From assembly GCA_023678885.1 (NCBI GenBank), contig CM042972.1:13908501-13972500 (forward strand): a stretch of 64,000 bases of DNA, written 5' to 3'. The notes beneath the pieces were generated by a model that was given only the letters and a program-made list of their open reading frames with translations, searched no databases and was not told the origin of the DNA. Shown piece by piece: positions 57,735 through 64,000 of the stretch; position 1 is the first letter of the stretch, and each line of letters starts with the position of its first letter. This DNA comes from Pogostemon cablin (Eukaryota; Streptophyta; Magnoliopsida; Lamiales; Lamiaceae). Position numbers and translations under genes: made by a program.

Positions 57735-57961
57735 TATCTTAGTTCAACTAGATTTTTTTTAGAAAGCCCAAAACCTATTTATTTATTTTTATAGCCCAAA
57801 AGGCCAGCCCAATTAAGCCCAACTAGATTTTTTTTAGAAAGCCCAAAACCTATTTATTTATTTTTATAGCCCAAAAGGCCAGCCCAATTAAGCCCAACTA
57901 GATTTTTTTAGAAAACCCAAACTTATTTATTTATTTATTTTGTGGCCCAAAGTGTCAGCCC
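57735..57961 (+). repeat. Three tandem ~75-bp repeats at the 5' LTR start
   Basis: Copies at about 57,735-57,810, 57,811-57,885 and 57,886-57,961 contain GCCCAACTAGATTTTTTTT-like and ATGGCCCAAAAGG-like parts. They match the three copies in the solo LTR, so the triplication predates both insertions. Confidence 0.88.
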
Positions 57962-57976
57962 ACTTAAATGACCTGA

Positions 57977-57983
57977 TATATAA
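57977..57983 (+). promoter_or_regulatory. TATA-like box in the 5' LTR
   Basis: TATATAA after the U3 repeats, conserved with 45,131-45,137 of the solo LTR. It is the probable promoter for the element RNA, inferred from position and motif only. Confidence 0.55.
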
Positions 57984-58956
57984 TTAGTAAGGCTAAAGTT
58001 AAAAAAAAAAAAAGAGAGAGAAGAACGGGAGAAGAAAAGCAAAAGAGGGGAAAAAAAGAGTGAAGAGGAGAAACCCTTTTGATCAAATTCTCCCTTACAA
58101 CCCTCATCCTAGGTGGTTTCTAAGTTGTTTTGAGGTAAGTGGTGTGTAAATTAAGCTTCCTTCTTCCATGATTTTGTAATTTTGTGGGGTTTTTCTTTTT
58201 GGTATGTGGGTAATTTGCAGACTGTTCGAACAGATTTTGACATAGCTATTACCCTTAAAAGTTTGCAAACTTAATTTCTGTACGTAGCTGAACTCGTTAG
58301 CTTTCCGTAGCCACTTGAAACGCCTCAATCCGATTATTCTACAATTAGTTATGATTTTTCTCGTAAACTGCCGCTAGCTGGAAAATTTCAGAATTTTTAT
58401 GTCGAATTCAAACTTATTTTTTTTGTCGTTTCGTTTAGTTAATGTATTGAAACGGTTATATGGGATTGGGAACTGATGTTAAGGAGTTACATGCCATTTT
58501 TATTTAATATCGACTCGTTCGAACTCGATTAGGATTTGTTTTTAGCAATGAAAGGGATGTTAACGCTAATAGTTAGTTATATTTAATTTGTCTTTAATTG
58601 CTCATCTCCTTTCTAGGTAAAGAACCATCGACGAAGGGCAAGGGACCGACTTCAGATTCCGGAGAGAGTTAATCACTTCCTTGTGAGTTGATAATTCGGG
58701 AACGCCTTCTCTTGTGGGAAGTGTGGACCCTTGATAAATATGCATTTATTTTAGTTTTAGTTAATTGATAAGAAAATTATTTGGTGTTATGTTATGTGGT
58801 AAAGAGCCTGATTGGCTCGAGTGCTCTGGTTAGAGTCATGTTAGCCATTTTATGAGTATTATTGATTTCTGGTTATTCTTGTGTGCCAATAAAGACTCTA
58901 ACTTGAGTCGTTATTCATCTTTTGATGCACATGCATATGTATGCCTGGTACCAAGG

Positions 58957-59048
58957 TTAAGTAGCCCGAATTGGTCACGGTTCGGGTGAGTTGGAGCGAC
59001 ATTGATTAAGTAGCCCGAATTGTCGCGGTTCGGGTGAGTTAGAGTGAC
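58957..59048 (+). repeat. 49-bp tandem duplication specific to this LTR
   Basis: TTAAGTAGCCCGAATT...CACGGTTCGGGTGAGTTGGAG occurs at 58,957 and again from 59,006 with a few changes (one extra G in the first copy, TCGCGG for TCACGG). The solo LTR has a single copy near 46,177-46,215. Confidence 0.85.
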
Positions 59049-60034
59049 AACCAAGTTGCCCGTGATTGGCAAACCTGGGTGACTTAGATCTAACGGGGCA
59101 CCTGTCCATTTCCAAATACTGATACTCTGGAGGGTGATCGTTAGATGGTCCGTCTATTATAGGCTCAGTCAACGTCACTGGTGTGGGACATGCATGTCAT
59201 ATATGTTTATATGTTTGATCATTTCAAGTATTCACGTCGATATTGAATTGTGAACTTTAGCACTTGGCGTATTGAGAAAGAATATTAATATGCATTTTAT
59301 CTAGAGTAACGGTGACGGGCTTGGACTGTCTCTCGACGGAGAGCTCAGTTCGAGGACGATATTGACTACCCACGCGTCTTTTATGTGATAACATGTTGTT
59401 TGAACTAATTGTGTTATTCGTAAATGTGCACTAAGGTTTTTATTTTCATTAATATGTATACTGAGTGAGAAATAGTTATTGTGGGACGAAATGTGGGATT
59501 TTATGTTATGAACCGCGAGTGGAATACATGCTTCGTATAAGGGTCGGGGTGACCGGCTTATCACCTCACTGAGCTAGTGGTTTTGCTCACCCCCATCATT
59601 CTTTCCTTTTCAGGCTGTTGATATCGTTTTGGTTGGAGGTTTTCCTATCGTTTGCTCATCATCCAATCCGTGTTTTGGGTACTTTCTCTTTTATGTAAAT
59701 TGACGGATTCATTGGCGAGATTGTATAGTTTATATTTGGTGACTCCCTTGATGTTCTTTTTGTACCTTCGCGATGTTATATCGTTCATGTATATTTTCTT
59801 TAAACTAAGTTACACCGTTGTATTTTGTACCTTTGTAAATCTTTGTTGATACTTTTTGAGATGATGTCCTCGGGTTGTACCCGTTGTTATCAGTTGTTCA
59901 GCTCTACATGTACTTGATAGCAAGCCTTACGTTTTCTATAAACTTTGTGGAGTGGAGTGCACCCATTCTGCGAAATTTATGGTTAACGTGGCGGTTGTCG
60001 CGTTCTGTCTAGGGTCGGGGCGTGACAACTTTCT

Positions 60035-60046
60035 TGGTATCAGAGC
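60035..60046 (+). other. Primer binding site for initiator tRNA-Met
   Basis: TGGTATCAGAGC is complementary to the 3' end of plant initiator tRNA-Met, the commonest primer for minus-strand synthesis in plant LTR elements. It lies seven bases after the LTR end TGACA, which confirms that 57,729-60,027 is a 5' LTR. Confidence 0.92.
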
Positions 60047-60174
60047 CTGGTTTTATGATTCTCATTCTTTTTATGTCAAGCCAATGAGTCCAACTTTGTT
60101 TCTATGTCATCCTAAGGTATCGTATTGCCTGACGTTGACCTAGCATTTTCTTTCCTTTCTTCCTTTCAGTCATT

Positions 60175-60354
60175 ATGGCACCTCCAGTTCGTCGTCGAGG
60201 TCGAGGTCGAGGACACGCTCCTCGTGATCCTCCGAGTCCTCTACTCTCTTCTGTTCCTCGTGGACCTCGAGGACATGTTTCTTCTGATCATGTCATTCCT
60301 CCGACAGTTACGGACCTATCGATTCTGATCATAGGGTACCAGTTTCCCAGGTAG
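60175..60354 (+). pseudogene. gag: Gag N-terminal fragment, out of frame with the rest of gag
   Basis: An ATG at 60,175, six bases after a strong splice-acceptor-like TTCCTTTCAG, opens a 59-codon frame. It begins with an Arg/Gly-rich stretch (MAPPVRRRGRGRGHAPRDPP), as usual for the start of plant gypsy Gag, and ends at TAG 60,352-60,354. The main gag frame is shifted relative to it. That frame is open back to a TGA at 60,285-60,287, so the break lies between about 60,288 and 60,352. Loss of one base or gain of two explains it. The ATG and composition make it likely that this is the original start of Gag. Confidence 0.75.
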
Positions 60355-60386
60355 AGCAACCACGGGCCCAGTTGCGGGTTGAGCAC

Positions 60387-61616
60387 ATGATGACACCCGA
60401 GCAGTACCAATTGTATTATGATCACATTCTAATACATGGTGTTCCACCACCTACAACGGCTCATACAGCTACGACTGTCACTAAAGAGGTTCTTCGTGCT
60501 AATGAATCGATTCGACCTACATCTAATGTACCAGTTTTTACTCCAGAAATGGCTTTAGGAGGTTCTACTTCTCGAGGTGCACTTTTTATACCTGATTTGG
60601 TGAAAGCAGTTAAAAACATGGGGACTTTGAAATTTAACGGTGCAAGAGATGCTTCTAAAGCGGGGGCATGGTTAAAGGAGATTACAGAGACCTTTGACAC
60701 CTTGATGATTGAAGAATGTTATCGTGTGGTCATTGCGACCAAGCTGTTAGGCCCAGATGCACGACGATGGTGGCAAAATCTAAAAGAGACATCTTCGGTT
60801 ACTATTACATGGGCTATCTTTGTGGAACGATTCAAAGATCGATACTTCTCTCAGTACATCAAGGATCAGAAGAGAAAGGAGTTCTTCAACCTCATTCAAG
60901 GCATTATGTCGGTCGTTGAGTACGAAAGCAAATTTCTGGAATTGCGAGAATTCGCTCTTGAGTCATATACGACGAGAGACTTATGCAAGAGATTTGAAGA
61001 TGGTCTTAATTTAAATATTCGAGATTGCATCAAGTCCGGAGACAAGTACGAGAGTCTTGACGATCTCGTAGAAGAAGCCCTGAGGGTAGAAGTTTTAGTT
61101 CAGGCGAGACATAAGCTTGCAGAACGATCTCAAAAGAAAAGGCAAGGGAGCGCATTTCCAGGAAATGCATCGAAGGTGTATAGGGGTGTGGGATCTTCGC
61201 GTGGAGCACCAAGTTTGGCATCTATTAGTTTTCCTCAACCTCGGGAGCAGTTTAATAGAGGCGGGAGCAATGTCTCGGGATCGGTTGGTGAAAATCGCAA
61301 GTGCCAGAATTGCCTAAAATATCATGACGGCCCCTGTAAGGCTCCTCAAGTATGTTTTCAGTGTCGACAGCCGGGGCATATGCGAAGTTCTTGTCCTCAG
61401 CTTATGGGAACGAGCAGTCAGGGTTCTGGTCAGCTTCGTGGTAAACTAACATATTCTACACCCAGAGATACTCGATCTGCAGTTACCAGAGTGCCCGATG
61501 CCTCAAGCGGCCCTAGTACTCAATCACCTATGCAAGGAAGGAAGCAAACTAGAGTATTTCATATTTCCCAAGAAGAGGCTCGCTCAGATCCGAAGGTTGT
61601 GACAGGTAATTTATAA
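60387..61616 (+). CDS. gag: Gag (capsid and nucleocapsid)
   Basis: Gag packages the element RNA into cytoplasmic virus-like particles. The frame has its first in-frame ATG at 60,387; a TTG at 60,372 is five codons upstream. Counting from that TTG, the capsid-type retrotransposon Gag domain covers about residues 95-215 (landmarks GPDARRWWQNL and FVERFKDRYF). A zinc-binding half-site CQNCLKYHDGPC is at 311-322, and a classical CCHC knuckle with Cys328, Cys331, His336 and Cys341 follows. The natural start is probably upstream at 60,175, in another frame because of an indel, so the protein from 60,387 would lack the basic N-terminus. The stop at 61,614 lies inside a candidate intron that begins at 61,606, so the apparent separation from pol may not be real. 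Confidence 0.88.
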   Translation: MMTPEQYQLYYDHILIHGVPPPTTAHTATTVTKEVLRANESIRPTSNVPVFTPEMALGGSTSRGALFIPDLVKAVKNMGTLKFNGARDASKAGAWLKEITETFDTLMIEECYRVVIATKLLGPDARRWWQNLKETSSVTITWAIFVERFKDRYFSQYIKDQKRKEFFNLIQGIMSVVEYESKFLELREFALESYTTRDLCKRFEDGLNLNIRDCIKSGDKYESLDDLVEEALRVEVLVQARHKLAERSQKKRQGSAFPGNASKVYRGVGSSRGAPSLASISFPQPREQFNRGGSNVSGSVGENRKCQNCLKYHDGPCKAPQVCFQCRQPGHMRSSCPQLMGTSSQGSGQLRGKLTYSTPRDTRSAVTRVPDASSGPSTQSPMQGRKQTRVFHISQEEARSDPKVVTGNL

Positions 61617-61745
61617 TTTGAGTATTTTCACATGCTAAATCTAACCCCGCCTTGTTATGCCACTTGATTACGAATAAAACATTCGTAAGAAATTCTATCT
61701 TTTCAAATTTTTAAATAACGATCTCACCTAATATTGCTTCTTTAG
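61606..61745 (+). other. Candidate intron between gag and protease
   Basis: The 140-bp stretch begins GTAATT after CAG and ends TTGCTTCTTTAG. It is AT-rich, has a CTAAT branch-point-like motif 18-23 bases before the 3' end and a pyrimidine-rich end. It holds the gag stop codon. Removing it would leave gag and protease in one frame (phase 1), although the two frames differ in the DNA. In related plant gypsy elements gag and pol are usually one continuous frame. An intron is known from Ogre-type elements, though at a different place. It could also be a small insertion that happens to keep frame; splicing is not shown. Confidence 0.6.
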
Positions 61746-61750
61746 GCCAT

Positions 61751-63262
61751 GTGTTTGTGGGAGACCATCAGGTCTACACTTTATTTGACCCAGGTTCTGA
61801 TAGGTCTTATATCCGAGACGATCTTACTGCGATCTTAGATTATCCTATATCTCATTTGTCACCTGGAATCATCATTCATACCCCTCTTGGAGAGCGTCTA
61901 ATTCGTGATTCGGTATTCCTTGGTTGTCCATTGAAGATCAAAGATGTCATTTTAGAGGCTGAATTGATACCATTGCCTTTGATTGATCTTGATGTTATTC
62001 TTGGCATGGATTGGCTTTCTTCTCATCATGCAATTCTCGATTGCCACGAGAAGCTTGTTATTTTTCGTAGACCAGGATTCTCAGAACTTGTTTTTGAGGG
62101 TAAACTTCAAACGAGATCCCTCTCTTTTATTTCAATGTTGACTGCGCATAAATTAATGCGTAAGGGTTGTGAGGCATTCTTGGCATTTGTCATCGATACT
62201 TCTCTTTCTGAAACTAAACTAGATGACATCCCAATCGTGAATGAATTTCCTGATGTCTTTCCCGAAGACTTACCAGGACAACCTCCGAATCGAGAGATTG
62301 ATTTTTTCATTGACGTACTTCCTGGAATCACACCTATATCGATTACTCCATATCGAATGTCGCCTGCTGAGCTTAAGGAACTCCAGACACAACTTGGGGA
62401 ATTATTGGAGAAGGGTTTCATACGACCTAGCACATCTCCATGGGGTGCTCCAGTTCTTTTTGTCAAGAAGAAAGATGGATCACTTCGTCTATGTGTCGAC
62501 TACCGTCAATTGAACAAGGTGACAATCAAGAACAAATATCCTCTTCCAAGAATCGATGATCTGTTTGATCAATTGCAAGGAGCAACTGTGTTCTCAAAAA
62601 TTGATTTGCGATCCGGTTATCACCAACTCAAGATTAGGGAATCTGATATCCCTAAGTCTGCTTTTCGAACCAGATACGGTCATTTTGAATTCTGTGTTAT
62701 GCCTTTTGGACTCACAAAGGCTCCTGCAGCTTTTATGGATCTTATGAATCGGGTCTTTCGGCCGTACTTAGATAAGTTTGTCATCATCTTCATTGATGAC
62801 ATTCTTATTTATTCTAAATCGGACGACGATCATTCTCATCATCTAAGAATTGCTTTGAACATTCTCAGAGAAAATCAGCTTTATGCTAAATTCTCGAAGT
62901 GTGAATTTTGGCTTCGCGAGGTAAGCTTTTTGGATCATCACATTTCTAAAGAAGGAATCTACGTCGATCCAATGAAGATTCAAGCTATACTAGATTGGGA
63001 GCGTCCAAAGAACGTGACAGAGATTCGTAGTTTTCTGGGATTAGCTGGATATTATCGACGGTTTGTCAAAGACTTTTTGTTATTGGCTTCATCTTTGACT
63101 AAATTGACTCGGAAAGGGGTAAAATTTGAATGGAGTGAAAAATGCGAGGAAGCATTTCAAGAATTGAAAAGACGACTCGTTTCAGCTCCTATTCTTGCTT
63201 TGCGAGACCCAGCGATTGGAGAATTTACCATTTATAGCGACGCCTCGAGACAAGGATTATGA
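61751..63262 (+). pseudogene. pol: Pol: protease, reverse transcriptase and start of RNase H, ended by an internal stop
   Basis: The frame is open from the candidate splice site at 61,746; it has no ATG of its own at the start, in keeping with a gag-pol fusion. Counting from 61,751, the aspartic protease has LFDPGS at 11-16, where Pro replaces the Ser/Thr usual after the catalytic Asp, and an ILGMDWL flap-like motif at 83-89. Reverse transcriptase covers about 200-400, with catalytic Asp285 in FSKIDLRSGYHQ and Asp349/Asp350 in FIDDIL, plus FCVMPFGL. RNase H begins near 490 with Asp497 in YSDAS. TGA at 63,260-63,262 then stops the frame at a place where homologues continue, and the same frame stays open beyond it. 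It copies element RNA into DNA when intact; this copy cannot make the full enzyme. Confidence 0.93.
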
Positions 63263-63487
63263 TGCGTTCTCATGCAAGAAGGAAAGGTTATTGCCTACGC
63301 TTCAAGGCAATTGAAGAAGAACGAAGAAAATTATCCTACACATGATTTAGAGTTGGCTGCAATCGTCTTTGCATTGAAGATATGGATGCACTATCTGTAT
63401 GGTGCAACTTGTCGGGTTTTCACTGATAACAAGAGCTTAAAGTATATCACCACGCAAAAGGAGCTCAACCTCAGGCAAAGGCGATGA
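63263..63487 (+). pseudogene. pol: Pol continuation: RNase H body, between two stop codons
   Basis: Same frame as the preceding pol segment. It carries the remaining RNase H landmarks, including an acidic residue in THDLELAA and another in FTDNKSLKY, ending at LNLRQRR before TGA at 63,485-63,487. In this family a Trp codon usually stands at that place, so TGG to TGA is the likely change. RNase H degrades the RNA strand during reverse transcription. Confidence 0.9.
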
Positions 63488-64000
63488 ATGGAGTTGATTA
63501 GTGACTATGACTTAGTCATCGATTATCATCCTGACAAGGCGAACGTTGTTGCAGATGCTCTGAGTAGAAAGTCTTCTACCTCACTTGCTTCAATTCAATC
63601 TTTTTATCTTCCTATGTTGGAGCAATTTAAATCTTTACACATTTCGCTCGATTGTGAAAAGTCTAATGATTCTATCTTAATCGCCAAATTCGAGGTTAGA
63701 CCTACCTTGTTCGAGAAAATTCGAGAAAGACAATCACACGATGTTTATTTACAACAGAAGATGGCGAAGCTAAATCAAGGAAAAGAAACAGAATATCAAA
63801 TTTGGGATGATGGACTTCTTACTTTTAAAAATCGTGTTTGTGTTCCATCAGAACTTGATGTTCGTAGAGCTATTCTTGAGGAAGCCCATTCTTCAGCCTA
63901 TGCTATGCATCCTGGTAGTACCAAAATGTATAGAACACTTCGGGAGCATTATTGGTGGCCAAGTATGAAACGGGACACTACTGAATTTGTATCAAAATGC
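63488..64000 (+). pseudogene. pol: Pol continuation: connection domain and integrase zinc-binding region, cut by the window edge
   Basis: The frame stays open for 171 codons from 63,488 to the last base. It has a VIDYHPDKANVVADALSRK stretch typical of the end of RNase H, a linker, then an integrase N-terminal region with two His (EEAH and MHPG) and a final Cys at the window edge, probably the first Cys of the HHCC zinc-binding motif, plus the conserved HYWWPSMK. The integrase core, C-terminus and any chromodomain lie outside the window. It is separated from the start of pol by two stops, so it is not expected to be translated as part of a polyprotein in this copy. Confidence 0.9.

Larger units (their letters stand above)
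57729..60027 (+). repeat. 5' LTR of the retrotransposon
   Basis: This 2.30-kb LTR aligns along its length with the solo LTR at 44,882-47,202 and ends in TGACA eight bases before the primer binding site. Differences from the solo copy include a 49-bp internal duplication (58,957-59,048), loss of about 72 bp near 58,868 at short ATTT repeats, and scattered substitutions. The first base is uncertain by 1-2 bp because the flanking satellite ends in CATAAT. Short antisense frames inside it show no recognisable protein and are not annotated. Confidence 0.93.
57729..64000 (+). mobile_element. Ty3/gypsy retrotransposon, Tekay/Del-like chromovirus, 5' part
   Basis: Order read directly: LTR, primer binding site, gag with zinc knuckles, protease, reverse transcriptase, RNase H, integrase zinc-binding region, then the window edge. 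Gag, protease and reverse transcriptase before integrase is the Ty3/gypsy order. The detailed motif style and the LTR end (GGGTCGGGGCGTGACA) resemble plant Tekay/Del chromoviruses, a clade call that needs a tree. It is inserted in reverse-oriented satellite. A frameshift in gag and two stop codons in RNase H show that this copy cannot make a full polyprotein. The 3' part, polypurine tract, 3' LTR and right target duplication are outside the window. Confidence 0.95.

Noticed and set aside
44882..60027. One retrotransposon with LTRs at 44,882 and 57,729 and satellite captured inside
   Set aside because: The left LTR has no primer binding site or coding region to its right, the right LTR is followed by a PBS and gag, and they differ in large indels.
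59652..60143. Short plus-strand frames in the LTR (65 and 63 codons)
   Set aside because: Hydrophobic, low-complexity translations of T-rich LTR sequence, not preserved as proteins and overlapping the PBS region.
60461..62466. Minus-strand and alternative-frame ORFs over gag and pol (for example 60,461-60,700 and 62,107-62,466)
   Set aside because: They are shadows of the gag and pol reading frames, which carry clear domains on the plus strand.

Overview
This is plant nuclear DNA, probably from a dicot, although the species cannot be named from the sequence. It contains no ordinary host gene that I can support. About 55 kb of the 64 kb is one satellite family with a 21-bp monomer (ATTTCCTTC followed by ATCATGATGCTC on the + strand). 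The rest is two copies of one long terminal repeat (LTR) of a Ty3/gypsy retrotransposon, one of which leads into an element that runs off the right edge.

Layout. Positions 1-44,881 are forward-oriented satellite with several generations of higher-order repeat (HOR): a 2,563-bp unit in about three copies (about 2.24-10.24 kb), a diverged block duplication (about 15.03-21.66 kb repeats the start of the window and 10.5-13.0 kb), a roughly 2.5-kb unit in five to six copies (about 23.4-37 kb), and a 1,769-bp unit in two almost identical copies (about 40.1-43.6 kb). A solo LTR sits at 44,882-47,202. Forward satellite resumes at 47,203-48,631. At 48,632-48,637 the array flips, and 48,638-57,728 is the same satellite in reverse orientation, with more diverged internal repeats. 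From 57,729 to the end is a retrotransposon: 5' LTR, primer binding site for initiator tRNA-Met, gag, protease, reverse transcriptase, RNase H and the first part of integrase.

The retroelement has the domain order and sequence style of a plant chromovirus, most like the Tekay/Del group. That is a judgement from recognisable motifs; the integrase C-terminus and any chromodomain lie outside the window. This copy looks dead: it has a frameshift near the start of gag and two in-frame TGA stops in RNase H. Between gag and protease lies a 140-bp AT-rich GT...AG stretch, and its removal would keep the reading frame, so it is a good candidate intron. A strong 3' splice site also lies just before the gag ATG.

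The many long open frames in the satellite are by-products of the repeat length. Twenty-one bases are exactly seven codons and the consensus lacks stop codons in several frames, so heptad-repeat 'proteins' appear on both strands. None is annotated as a gene. I found no RNA genes, CRISPR array or unknown multi-gene system. The main interest is satellite evolution (local amplification, inversion, segment exchange) and the possible splicing of the retroelement.
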